Assembly: GCA_009699505.1 (NCBI GenBank)
Contig: WLOB01000005.1
Span: 1-33,788, forward strand
DNA length: 33,788 bases
Reading direction: 5' to 3'
Source of the DNA: Actinomycetota bacterium
GTDB taxonomy: Bacteria; Actinomycetota; Thermoleophilia; Solirubrobacterales; Solirubrobacteraceae
Part shown: one piece after another, positions 27,695 to 33,788 of the stretch
Position numbering within the stretch: the stretch's first letter is position 1
Layout of the letters: each line of letters opens with the position of its first letter
Notes under the pieces: model-generated
Database searches by the model: none
Seen by the model: only the letters and a program-made list of their open reading frames with translations
Told to the model about the DNA's origin: nothing
Translations under genes and position numbers: made by a program

Positions 27695-28628
27695 TCAGGT
27701 AGCCGCCCATGCGGGTGAAGTACTCCGCGCCCGTCATCACGGTGCCGTCCGGCGTGCGGAGCCGCTGGATCACGAGGCCGCGGTTCAGCCCCTTGTGCGG
27801 CTGCGGGCCCGCGACGATCGCGACGCCGTCGCCCTCGCGGTAGAAGATCCGCCCGCCCGTGCCGCCGTAGACCTGGCGGGAGACCGAGGCCTCGAGGATG
27901 CCGATCCGCTCCGTGCCCCGGTGCGTGAACGCGTTGGGGTACGGGTCGGTCTGGGCGCGCACGAGCCGCTCGAGCTCCTCCGCCGGCCACGACCAGTCGA
28001 TGCGGTTCTCCTCGTCCGTCCGCTTGTGGAAGAACGACGCCTGCGAGAGGTCCTGCGGGATCGGCGTGTAGTCCCCGGACTCCATCTTCTCGAGCGACTC
28101 GAGGGTCAGCGGGCCGAACAGCGCGAGCGTCTTGTGGAAGAGGTCCGCGGTCGTGTCCGTCGGGCCGACCTCGACGCTCGCCTGCCCCACGACGTCGCCC
28201 TGGTCGAGGCCCGCGCTCATGAGGTGGGCGGTGATCCCGACCTCGGGCTCGCCGTTGACCAGCGCCCAGTTCAGCGGCGCGAACCCGGCGTACTTCGGCA
28301 GGAGCGCGTCGTGCGTGTTCAGCGTGCCCAGGCGCGGGATCGAGAAGATCTCCGGCGCGATCCACCGACGCCAGTTGATCGCCACCGCGACGTCGGCGTC
28401 GGCCTCCCGGATGCGGGCGGCCAGCTCGTCGTCGTTCGGGATCTCGCGCTCCACGACGGGGATCCCGTGCTCCCGGGCGAGCTCGCCGACGTGGTCGTTC
28501 CAGATCCCCTCGTACGGGTCGTCCCCGTCGGGGTGCGTGACGAGCAGGACGACCTCGTGGCGCGACGCCAGGAGCTTCGTCAGCAGGTCGTGACCCCAGG
28601 TCTGGTAGCCGAAGAGGACGATGCGCAT
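27675..28628 (-). CDS. N5-hydroxyornithine formyltransferase (Fmt-like)
   Basis: The protein has 317 aa and is of the Fmt/ArnA formyltransferase fold. The catalytic triad is visible as Asn104, His106 (LNTHDALLPKYAGFAPLNW) and Asp142 (SAGLDQGDVVG), close to Asn108/His110/Asp146 of E. coli Fmt. A C-terminal OB-like domain follows (IDWSWPAEELERLVRA). Its place beside an ornithine N-hydroxylase and a CchH-like NRPS argues for 10-formyl-THF-dependent formylation of N5-hydroxyornithine, as for CchA and FxbA, and against initiator Met-tRNA formylation. ATG 28628 shares its A with the stop of a 16-codon upstream ORF (TGATG) and has GGAGG 7 nt upstream. The track's longer 583-aa form reads through the promoter and antisense to the thioesterase. 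Confidence 0.9.
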   Translation of the reverse strand: MRIVLFGYQTWGHDLLTKLLASRHEVVLLVTHPDGDDPYEGIWNDHVGELAREHGIPVVEREIPNDDELAARIREADADVAVAINWRRWIAPEIFSIPRLGTLNTHDALLPKYAGFAPLNWALVNGEPEVGITAHLMSAGLDQGDVVGQASVEVGPTDTTADLFHKTLALFGPLTLESLEKMESGDYTPIPQDLSQASFFHKRTDEENRIDWSWPAEELERLVRAQTDPYPNAFTHRGTERIGILEASVSRQVYGGTGGRIFYREGDGVAIVAGPQPHKGLNRGLVIQRLRTPDGTVMTGAEYFTRMGGYLTPYPVG

Positions 28629-28678
28629 CAGCGGGCCTCCGGGCGGTCGGGGTGGCTGGGCGGGGCGAAGGGGGACAT
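28628..28678 (-). CDS. Putative 16-codon leader peptide of the formyltransferase
   Basis: ATG 28678 on the minus strand opens a 16-codon frame (MSPFAPPSHPDRPEAR) that ends in TGATG, its stop sharing an A with the formyltransferase ATG. The start lies directly at the edge of the iron box. TACCCT, a fitting -10, is 7 nt upstream, the same geometry as the ABC operon start. A leaderless mRNA would begin on this codon, and ribosomes would pass to the main gene by termination-reinitiation, helped by GGAGG inside the leader. The ORF is too short for coding statistics. It could be a chance frame in a short 5' UTR. Confidence 0.5.
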   Translation of the reverse strand: MSPFAPPSHPDRPEAR

Positions 28679-28697
28679 CGAAGTTAGGGTAGCCTGA
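28679..28697. promoter_or_regulatory. Shared DtxR/IdeR-type iron box, formyltransferase and thioesterase
   Basis: CGAAGTTAGGGTAGCCTGA matches about 13 of 19 consensus positions. It gives a -10 on both strands: TACCCT leftward, 7 nt before ATG 28678, and TAGCCT (28690-28695) rightward, 5 nt before GTG 28701. One bound repressor would close both divergent promoters. Confidence 0.7.
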
Positions 28698-28700
28698 TCC

Positions 28701-29504
28701 GTGCGGACGGCGCATCCTCCGGTGCCCCCGCCCCTCACCGTGACCTCCTCCTCGCCGTCCCCCTGGATCCGCCGCTACCGGCCCGCGTCGGAGGGCCGCA
28801 CGCCGCTCGTCTGCCTCCCCCCGGCCGGGGCGTCCGCCTCGTTCTTCGCCGCCCTCTCGCGGGACGCGCCGGCCGCGGTCGACCCGTGGGCGATCGCCCT
28901 CCCCGGCCGCGAGGCGCGCCTCGGCGAGCCCGCGATGACCACGATGGCCGTGCTGGCCGACGCGGTCGCGGGCGAGCTGGTCGACCGGCTCGACGGGCCG
29001 GCGGTCCTGCTCGGGCACAGCATGGGTGGCTCCGTCGCCCACGAGGTCGCCCGGCGGCTCGAGGCCCGGGCCGCCGGCTCCGTCCTGCACCTCGTCGTCG
29101 GCGGCCGCGGCGGCCCCGCGACCCAGCGCGCGCTGCGCCCGGACGGCGTGCCGGACGACGCCGCGCTCGTCTACGGGCTGGCCGCGGCCGGCGACACGCC
29201 GCGCGAGCTGCTCGAGGACCCCGACGTCCTCGACCTCCTGCTGCCGCCGCTGCGCGCGGACTATGCGCTGCTCGCCGCCTACGTCCCCGACGACGCCCCG
29301 CGCCTCACGGCCGGCATCACGGCGGTCGTCGGGCGGGACGACCCGACGACGACCGAGGCCGGCGTCGCGACCTGGGCGGCGGCCACCGACGGGCCGTTCG
29401 ACGCCCGCACCGCCCCGGGCGGGCACCTCTTCCTCGCCGAGCGCACCGATGAGGTCGTCGCGGCAATCGCGGCGGCCGTCGCGGGCGCGGCCGACCGGGC
29501 CTGA
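28701..29504 (+). CDS. Stand-alone (type II-like) thioesterase
   Basis: The protein has 267 aa of the GrsT/type II thioesterase family: LVCLPPAGASASFFAAL, AIALPGREARLGEP, nucleophile elbow GHSMGG, a late Asp (VVGRDDPTT) and His (APGGHLFLAE). Such enzymes remove wrong or stalled acyl groups from PCPs. Because the NRPS has no terminal release domain, this protein may also free the finished peptide. That is inference, by analogy with the separate hydrolase CchJ in the coelichelin cluster. The GTG at 28701 follows the iron box by 3 nt, suggesting a leaderless start. GTGs at 28722 and 28740 would also keep the whole domain. Confidence 0.88.
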   Translation: MRTAHPPVPPPLTVTSSSPSPWIRRYRPASEGRTPLVCLPPAGASASFFAALSRDAPAAVDPWAIALPGREARLGEPAMTTMAVLADAVAGELVDRLDGPAVLLGHSMGGSVAHEVARRLEARAAGSVLHLVVGGRGGPATQRALRPDGVPDDAALVYGLAAAGDTPRELLEDPDVLDLLLPPLRADYALLAAYVPDDAPRLTAGITAVVGRDDPTTTEAGVATWAAATDGPFDARTAPGGHLFLAERTDEVVAAIAAAVAGAADRA

Positions 29505-29571
29505 CCGGGCGGACGCCGACGGCGCAGGGCCCCGGGGCAGGTCCGATTGCGTCTCCCATCGGCCCCGACCG

Positions 29572-29586
29572 GCGGACGCCGTCCGC
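29572..29586. other. Short hairpin before the mbtH promoter
   Basis: GCGGAC (29572-29577) pairs with GTCCGC (29581-29586) over 3 nt in the 176-nt gap between thioesterase and mbtH. It may insulate the mbtH promoter from read-through. Support is weak. Confidence 0.3.
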
Positions 29587-29609
29587 GGGCGGCCGACGTT
29601 CGGGTCCCC

Positions 29610-29628
29610 TTCTGTTAGGTTGCCCGAA
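29610..29628 (+). promoter_or_regulatory. DtxR/IdeR-type iron box for mbtH operon
   Basis: TTCTGTTAGGTTGCCCGAA matches about 13 of 19 consensus positions in the same register as the other three boxes (GTTAGGnTnnCC). TAGGTT (29616-29621) is the likely -10. Unlike the others it lies 52 nt before its gene, leaving room for a normal leader. Confidence 0.6.
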
Positions 29629-29669
29629 GAACACGCGACCTCCCGTCGTAGCTCGATCCCCCCATCCTC

Positions 29670-29673
29670 GGAG
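29670..29673 (+). promoter_or_regulatory. Ribosome binding site for mbtH
   Basis: GGAG lies 7 nt before ATG 29681. This is the only rightward gene of the siderophore locus with a conventional leader. Confidence 0.55.
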
Positions 29674-29680
29674 CTGCCGC

Positions 29681-29935
29681 ATGACGAACCCCTTCGACGA
29701 CCCCGACGGCACCTTCTCCGTGCTCGTCAACGACGAGGGCCAGCACTCCCTGTGGCCCGCGTTCGCCGCCGTCCCCGACGGCTGGACCCCCGTCCTCGAG
29801 GGCGCCACGCGCGACGACGCGGAGCGGTGGGTCGAGGAGCACTGGACCGACCTGCGCCCGGCGTCCCTCGTGCGCGAGCACGAGGCGGCGACCGTCGCGG
29901 ACGCCCCGGCCGCCGGGACCGGGGGTGCCGCATGA
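29681..29935 (+). CDS. mbtH: MbtH-like NRPS accessory protein
   Basis: The protein has 84 aa. It contains the family core NPFDDPDGTFSVLVNDEGQHSLWP and VPDGW, and a C-terminal EEHWTDLRPASL. MbtH proteins bind adenylation domains and are needed for their folding or activity; here the partner should be one or more A domains of the adjacent NRPS. His stands where Tyr is common in the QYSLWP motif. A short Ala/Gly tail extends the usual 65-75 residues. The stop overlaps the ATG of the ornithine monooxygenase (ATGA), coupling their translation. It is the counterpart of CchK in the coelichelin cluster. Confidence 0.95.
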   Translation: MTNPFDDPDGTFSVLVNDEGQHSLWPAFAAVPDGWTPVLEGATRDDAERWVEEHWTDLRPASLVREHEAATVADAPAAGTGGAA

Positions 29936-31233
29936 GCACGGAGCGCCGCGAGCCCGCGGTCGACGTCGCCGGGATCGGCTTCGGTCCCTCCAACCTGTCG
30001 CTCGCCATCGCCCTGCACGAGACGGAGGGCACGAGCGCCCGCTTCTTCGAGCGCCAGGCCGAGTTCGGCTGGCACCGCGGGATGCTCCTCGAGGACGCGA
30101 CGATGCAGGTGTCGTTCCTCAAGGACCTCGTGACGATGCGCGATCCCGCGAGCGACTTCAGCTTCGTGTCGTACCTGACGGACCGCGGGCGGCTCGCCGA
30201 CTTCATCAACCGCAAGACGCTCTTCCCGCTGCGGATCGAGTTCCACGACTACCTCTCGTGGGCCGCGGCCCGCGTGGACGACCTCGTCTCCTACGGGTCC
30301 GAGGTCGTCGACGTCCGCCCGGTCGAGGAGGACGGCGAGGTGCACGCGTTCGACGTCGTCGCCCGCGAGCCCGACGGGGGCACCACGGTCACCCGCGCCA
30401 CCACGGTCGTCGTCGGCTGCGGCCTGACGCCGGTCGTCCCCGCGGGCGTGGCCTGCTCCGCTCGGATCTGGCACACGTCGGAGCTGCTCGGCCGCGTCGA
30501 CGAGCTCGCCGGGAGCGACCGGACGCCGGAGCGGTTCGTCGTCGTCGGCGCCGGCCAGAGCGCGGCGGAGGCCGTCGACCACCTCTACCGCCGGTTCCCC
30601 GACGCCGAGGTCTGCTCCGTCTTCTCGCGCTTCGGGTACTCCCCGGCGGACGACTCGCCGTTCGCCAACCGCGTCTTCGACCCCGAGGCGGTCGACGAGT
30701 TCCACCGCGCCCCGGAGAGCGCGAAGCGCGACATCCTCGACTACCACCGCAACACGAACTACTCCGTGGTCGACGGCGACCTCATCGAGTCGCTCTACGC
30801 CGCGCACTACCAGGAGCTCGTGGAGGGGCGCGAGCGGCTGCGCATCATGAACGTCTCCCGGGTGACGGAGCAGGTCGAGGGCGAGGACGGCGTGCGGCTG
30901 CACGTCGAGAGCTCCACGACGCTCGAGACCGAGGTCCTCGACTGCGACGCCGTCGTCTACGCCACGGGCTACCGGCCGACGGACCCCGTCGCGCTCCTGG
31001 GCAGCGCGGGCGGGCTCGTGGCGCTGGAGGACGACCTGCCCGTCGTCGAGCGGGACCACGGCCTGCGGCTGCGCGTCCCGACCGCCGGGGCCCGCCTGTT
31101 CCTGCAGGGCGCGGACGAGCACGCCTTCGGCCTGACCTCGACGCTGCTGTCGACCGTGGCGGTGCGCGCGGGCGAGATCGCGGGCGCCATCACCGGGGCG
31201 AAGGGCCCCGTGGCGGCGGGCGTCGGCGACTGA
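29932..31233 (+). CDS. L-ornithine N5-monooxygenase
   Basis: The protein has 433 aa and belongs to the PvdA/SidA/CchB flavin N-hydroxylases, which use FAD, NADPH and O2 to make N5-hydroxy-L-ornithine in the cytosol. Motifs are the FAD site GIGFGPSNLSLA (about 14-25), MQVSFLKDLVTMRDP, the NADPH site GAGQSAAE (206 on), HRNTNYSVVD (Asn274 region, typical of ornithine enzymes) and ATGYRP (344 on). The NTNYSVVD motif and the hydroxyornithine code of NRPS A3 both favour ornithine over lysine. ATG 29932 overlaps the mbtH stop (ATGA). Its product should feed NRPS module 3 directly and the formyltransferase for other positions. Confidence 0.95.
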   Translation: MSTERREPAVDVAGIGFGPSNLSLAIALHETEGTSARFFERQAEFGWHRGMLLEDATMQVSFLKDLVTMRDPASDFSFVSYLTDRGRLADFINRKTLFPLRIEFHDYLSWAAARVDDLVSYGSEVVDVRPVEEDGEVHAFDVVAREPDGGTTVTRATTVVVGCGLTPVVPAGVACSARIWHTSELLGRVDELAGSDRTPERFVVVGAGQSAAEAVDHLYRRFPDAEVCSVFSRFGYSPADDSPFANRVFDPEAVDEFHRAPESAKRDILDYHRNTNYSVVDGDLIESLYAAHYQELVEGRERLRIMNVSRVTEQVEGEDGVRLHVESSTTLETEVLDCDAVVYATGYRPTDPVALLGSAGGLVALEDDLPVVERDHGLRLRVPTAGARLFLQGADEHAFGLTSTLLSTVAVRAGEIAGAITGAKGPVAAGVGD

Positions 31234-31270
31234 GGGCGGCGTCGGCGCGGAGCGCGGCGCCGCCAGGAAC

Positions 31271-31276
31271 TACCCT
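31271..31276 (+). promoter_or_regulatory. Probable -10 element of purK
   Basis: TACCCT lies 9 nt before the purK ATG with no Shine-Dalgarno sequence between, which suggests a leaderless or very short leader. It lacks the GTTAGG half of the iron boxes. Confidence 0.45.
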
Positions 31277-31285
31277 CTGCCCCGC

Positions 31286-32461
31286 ATGGCCGAGCTCCTG
31301 AACCCGCGCCCGCCCGCCCCCGACGACGCCCCGCGCCGCCCGCGCCTCGGCGTCCTCGGCGCCGGCCAGCTGGCCCGCATGGACCAGCAGGCCGCGATCG
31401 CGCTCGACGTCGACCTGCGCCTGCTCGCCGACGGCCCGTCCGACGCGGCGGTGCTCGCGGGCGCGGAGGCGCTCGTCGGCGACCACGGCGACCTCGAGGT
31501 CCTGCGCGCGTTCGCCTCGGGCGTCGACGTCGTGACCTTCGAGTTCGAGGGCGTCGACAACGCGCTCCTGCGGACGCTCCAGGACGAGGGCCACCGGCTC
31601 GTCCCCGCCCCGGCGGCGAAGCTCTACGCCCAGGACAAGCTGCACCAGCGACGCGGGCTCGGGCGGGCCGGCTTCCCCGTGCCGCCGTTCGAGCACGCGC
31701 GGACCGCCGTCGACGTCGCCGAGTTCGCCGCCACCCACGGCTGGCCGGTGGTGCTGAAGGCCCCGCGCGGCGGGTACGACGGCCGCGGCGTCGGCGTCGT
31801 TCGCGACGCGCGGGAGGCCGCGGCGTTCCTGGCCCCGCTGCCCGACGGCGCCCTGGTCGAGCCGGCGCTCTCGATCCAGCGCGAGCTCGCCGTGCAGGTC
31901 GCCCGCACGTCGGACGGCGCGACCGCCGCCTACCCCGTCGTCGAGACGGTCCAGCACGAGGCGATGCTCCGCGAGCTCGTCGCCCCGGCCGAGATCGACG
32001 ACGCGCTCGCCGCCGAGGCCTCCGACCTGGCCGTCCGGATCGTGGAGCACATCGGCGGGACGGGCCTGATCGCGGTCGAGCTGTTCCTCACCCCCGACGG
32101 GCTGCAGATCAACGAGCTCGCGATGCGCCCGCACAACTCGGGCCACTACTCCATCGAGGGCGCGGTGACCTCGCAGTTCGAGCAGCACGTGCGCGCCGCG
32201 CTGGACTGGCCGCTCGGCTCGACGGCGCTCGTCGCGCCCGCCGCGGTCACGGTGAACGTCGTCGGGCCGGAGGACGGCAGCGATCCCCGCGAGCGGCTGC
32301 CGGCGGCGCTCGCCGTGCCGGGCGCGCACGTCCACCTCTACGGCAAGGGCGCCCGCCCGGGCCGCAAGCTCGGGCACGTCACCGCCCTGGGGCCCGACGT
32401 CACCACGGCCCGCGCCACGGCGTGGCGGGCCGCCGAGATCCTCGAGGGGACGGCCACGTGA
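31286..32461 (+). CDS. purK: N5-carboxyaminoimidazole ribonucleotide synthase
   Basis: The protein has 391 aa. PurK joins bicarbonate to AIR using ATP, giving N5-CAIR in purine synthesis. It has the ATP-grasp family start [12 protein letters not shown], then [26 protein letters not shown] (ATP lid region) and the metal/ATP site [37 protein letters not shown], all typical of PurK. The N-terminus has about 20 extra Pro/Ala-rich residues before the first strand, so a start further in is possible. purE follows 97 nt downstream on the same strand. These are housekeeping genes and mark the right-hand border of the siderophore locus. Confidence 0.95.
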   Translation: MAELLNPRPPAPDDAPRRPRLGVLGAGQLARMDQQAAIALDVDLRLLADGPSDAAVLAGAEALVGDHGDLEVLRAFASGVDVVTFEFEGVDNALLRTLQDEGHRLVPAPAAKLYAQDKLHQRRGLGRAGFPVPPFEHARTAVDVAEFAATHGWPVVLKAPRGGYDGRGVGVVRDAREAAAFLAPLPDGALVEPALSIQRELAVQVARTSDGATAAYPVVETVQHEAMLRELVAPAEIDDALAAEASDLAVRIVEHIGGTGLIAVELFLTPDGLQINELAMRPHNSGHYSIEGAVTSQFEQHVRAALDWPLGSTALVAPAAVTVNVVGPEDGSDPRERLPAALAVPGAHVHLYGKGARPGRKLGHVTALGPDVTTARATAWRAAEILEGTAT

Positions 32462-32547
32462 GCCGCCGACCCACGGTCGGTCGCCCCGTCGTCCCGCGTC
32501 CCGCGTCGGCCGCGACCCGTCCGTCCGCCCTCGTCACCACCGCCATC

Positions 32548-32552
32548 AGGAG
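32548..32552 (+). promoter_or_regulatory. Ribosome binding site for purE
   Basis: AGGAG lies 6 nt before ATG 32559 and confirms this start. Confidence 0.65.
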
Positions 32553-32558
32553 CACCGC

Positions 32559-33065
32559 ATGAGCCAGCCCGTCGTCGGGATCGTCATGGGCAGCGACTCG
32601 GACCTGCCGACCATGCTCGCCGCCGCCGAGGCGCTGGGCGAGTTCGACATCGCCCACGAGGTCCGCGTCGTCTCGGCGCACCGGGCGCCGCGCGACATGA
32701 TCGCCTACGGCACCGAGGCCCACGGGCGCGGGATCCAGGTCATCATCGCCGGCGCCGGCGGGGCGGCGCACCTGCCGGGGATGCTCGCCTCGACGACCCC
32801 GCTGCCGGTCATCGGCGTGCCCGTCCCGCTCAAGCACCTCGACGGCATGGACTCCCTCCTGTCCATCGTCCAGATGCCCGCGGGCGTCCCCGTCGCGACC
32901 GTCGGCATCGGCAACGCCCGCAACGCCGGCCTGCTCGCCGCCCGGATCCTCGCCACGGGCGACCCGGAGCGCACCGCGGCCATCCTCCGCGCCCAGGAGG
33001 CCCTGCTCGCCTCGTCCCACGAGAAGGACGCGCGGGTCGCGCGGGAGACGGGGCGCGAGGACTGA
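32559..33065 (+). CDS. purE: N5-CAIR mutase, class I PurE
   Basis: The protein has 168 aa. It converts N5-CAIR to CAIR, the step after PurK. Motifs are [25 protein letters not shown] (catalytic His), [14 protein letters not shown] and [33 protein letters not shown], which define class I PurE, the type that works with PurK. A short charged tail ([14 protein letters not shown]) extends past the core. It lies 97 nt after purK and probably shares its transcript. Confidence 0.96.
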   Translation: MSQPVVGIVMGSDSDLPTMLAAAEALGEFDIAHEVRVVSAHRAPRDMIAYGTEAHGRGIQVIIAGAGGAAHLPGMLASTTPLPVIGVPVPLKHLDGMDSLLSIVQMPAGVPVATVGIGNARNAGLLAARILATGDPERTAAILRAQEALLASSHEKDARVARETGRED

Positions 33066-33079
33066 GGGGCGCGGGGCCG

Positions 33080-33433
33080 TCAGACGCCGCGGCGCCGCTG
33101 CACGTCCAGGACGATGATCGCGCCCGACACCGTGGCCGCGAGGGCGGCGCCGGGGCGGGGGATCGTCCGCGTCGCGAAGGCGTGCCAGAACACGACCTGG
33201 TCGAGCGCCTGGATCGGCAGGAACGCGTCCTTCGCCGCGGGGTCGTCCTGCAGGGCGCGGGCGGCGATGTAGGCGTTGCGCGCCGCGAACAGCCCGAGCG
33301 CGAAGCGCGTGGCGCCCGTGACGTCCTCCGGTGCGACGCCGAAGAGCCGCAGGAACGGCCGGGGTGCGGCGACGCTCCCGAGGGCCACCGTCCCGGCGAT
33401 CGCGGCCATGGTCGTCGTCGCGCGGTCCGGCAT
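33080..33433 (-). CDS. Small four-helix membrane protein, unknown
   Basis: The protein has 117 aa from ATG 33433, with GAGG about 8 nt upstream; the track's 203-aa version adds Arg/Pro-rich noise. It has hydrophobic stretches at about 8-24, 43-60, 70-88 and 95-110. It contains LRLFGVAPEDVTGATRFALGLFAARNAYIAARAL, with a conserved-looking RxxxGLFAARN segment. This recalls short DUF4267/DUF4345-type membrane proteins, but the assignment is uncertain. It converges with purE with only 14 nt between stops. Confidence 0.65.
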   Translation of the reverse strand: MPDRATTTMAAIAGTVALGSVAAPRPFLRLFGVAPEDVTGATRFALGLFAARNAYIAARALQDDPAAKDAFLPIQALDQVVFWHAFATRTIPRPGAALAATVSGAIIVLDVQRRRGV

Positions 33434-33494
33434 GCCGCCATCCTCGCCGACGGACGGAGGCGCGTGGGAATGGGGCGGGTGAGGACGCGTGGCC

Positions 33495-33511
33495 GGGGCG
33501 GGTCGGGCGGG
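33495..33511 (+). other. G-quadruplex motif 1
   Basis: Four G-runs with loops of 1-2 nt (GGGGCGGGTCGGGCGGG). Short loops favour a stable quadruplex on the plus strand, upstream of the small membrane protein gene. Confidence 0.5.
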
Positions 33512-33523
33512 TCGAGCGTGGAC

Positions 33524-33540
33524 GGGACGGGCGGGTCGGG
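33524..33540 (+). other. G-quadruplex motif 2
   Basis: GGGACGGGCGGGTCGGG has four G-runs with 2, 1 and 2 nt loops, 12 nt after motif 1. Confidence 0.5.
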
Positions 33541-33571
33541 AGTGGTCGGGGCGGCGACGGAGGCGCCTGCC

Positions 33572-33627
33572 GTGCCGTTCGTCGGTCTCGCCGGACGGTG
33601 GCATCCGAGATCGACGCGCGGCACGCC
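33572..33627. repeat. REP-like palindromic element, copy A
   Basis: This 56-bp unit is about 73% identical, without gaps, to the copy 60 bp downstream. Its arms TGCCGTTCGTCGGTCTCG and CGAGATCGACGCGCGGCA pair at 15 of 18 positions, forming a long hairpin. Confidence 0.55.
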
Positions 33628-33631
33628 CTAC

Positions 33632-33687
33632 GTGCGGAACGTCGACCTCGTCGGGCGGCGGGGCTCGAGATCGACGTTCGGCAGGCC
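33632..33687. repeat. REP-like palindromic element, copy B
   Basis: This is the second 56-bp unit, separated from copy A by 4 nt. Arms TGCGGAACGTCGACCTCG and CGAGATCGACGTTCGGCA pair at 16 of 18 positions. Substitutions between the copies partly keep the stem paired. Confidence 0.6.
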
Positions 33688-33788
33688 GCATCGCCGACCG
33701 CCGGCGCCCCGCGCGGCCCGGCCGGCGGCCCGGGCTGCCGCGGCCGGCGGCCGCCGTCGCCTCCGCCGACGGCCCCGGCCAACCCGGC

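Larger units (their letters stand above)
33434..33788. other. Non-coding right end with structured repeats
   Basis: No credible gene is seen in this stretch; all ORFs are Arg/Pro/Gly-rich shadows. It holds two G-quadruplex motifs and two REP-like hairpins, listed separately, then GC-rich sequence without visible structure to the window edge. Confidence 0.6.

Noticed and set aside
27675-28628. Housekeeping methionyl-tRNA formyltransferase
   Set aside because: The fold fits, but the iron-box promoter and siderophore neighbours argue for hydroxyornithine formylation.
28629-29426. 583-aa version of the formyltransferase
   Set aside because: The extra N-terminus is antisense to the thioesterase and crosses the divergent iron-box promoter.
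29026-29931. 735-aa fusion ORF joining antisense-free sequence to the ornithine monooxygenase
   Set aside because: It is out of frame with the thioesterase and mbtH, both of which are clear; ATG 29932 with the ATGA overlap is the right start.
33434-33691. N-terminal extension of the small membrane protein to 203 aa
   Set aside because: It runs through the quadruplex and REP-like repeats and has no coding character; ATG 33433 has an RBS.
1-33788. tRNA, rRNA, CRISPR arrays, insertion sequences or integrases
   Set aside because: No spaced direct-repeat array, transposase motif, tRNA-like cloverleaf or CCA end was seen by eye; a covariance-model search was not possible here.

Overview
The window is very GC-rich, with almost every third codon position G or C, so stop codons are rare and long shadow ORFs run across real genes. 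Gene content and promoter style point to a high-GC actinobacterium: TAnnnT -10 elements set 5 to 9 nt before start codons, DtxR/IdeR-type iron boxes, and 4-bp stop/start overlaps in operons. A Thermoleophilia/Solirubrobacterales-like host (for example Patulibacter-like) would fit, but that is inference.

Layout. 2-913: 3' end of a clan GH-A-like glycoside hydrolase. 945-2136 (-): a DUF305 lipoprotein and a small His-rich membrane protein. 2326-2994 (+): a secreted protein with four helical repeats. 3002-7010 (-): a polyhydroxyalkanoate operon in the order alpha/beta hydrolase, MaoC-type hydratase, PHA synthase, lipase-like hydrolase. 7011-7482: a regulatory region with a CRP-like palindrome. 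7483-11387 (+): a DctA-type C4-dicarboxylate transporter followed by a DcuS/DcuR-like two-component system. 11470-31233: a siderophore locus. 31286-33065 (+): purK and purE. 33080-33433 (-): a small membrane protein. 33434-33788: non-coding DNA with two G-quadruplex motifs and a pair of REP-like hairpins.

The siderophore locus is the centre of interest. A 3918-residue NRPS has the order A-PCP-E / C-A-PCP-E / C-A-PCP and no terminal thioesterase, the same architecture as the coelichelin synthetase CchH. Around it are an L-ornithine N5-monooxygenase, an Fmt-like hydroxyornithine formyltransferase, an MbtH protein, a free-standing thioesterase, a phosphopantetheinyl transferase and a heterodimeric ABC transporter. 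By hand alignment to GrsA, the third A domain gives DMENLGLINK, the known N5-hydroxyornithine code. The first two codes (DVWIVGAVNK and DMAWLGVVQK) I do not recognise, so the product is probably a hydroxamate siderophore related to, but not identical with, coelichelin.

Four iron boxes sharing GTTAGGnTnnCC sit at the promoters of the locus. At four of the five promoters the box lies directly at the start codon, which implies leaderless, iron-repressed transcripts. One of these starts appears to be a 16-codon leader ORF joined to the formyltransferase by a TGATG overlap. Three pairs of convergent genes end in strong hairpins without U-tracts.
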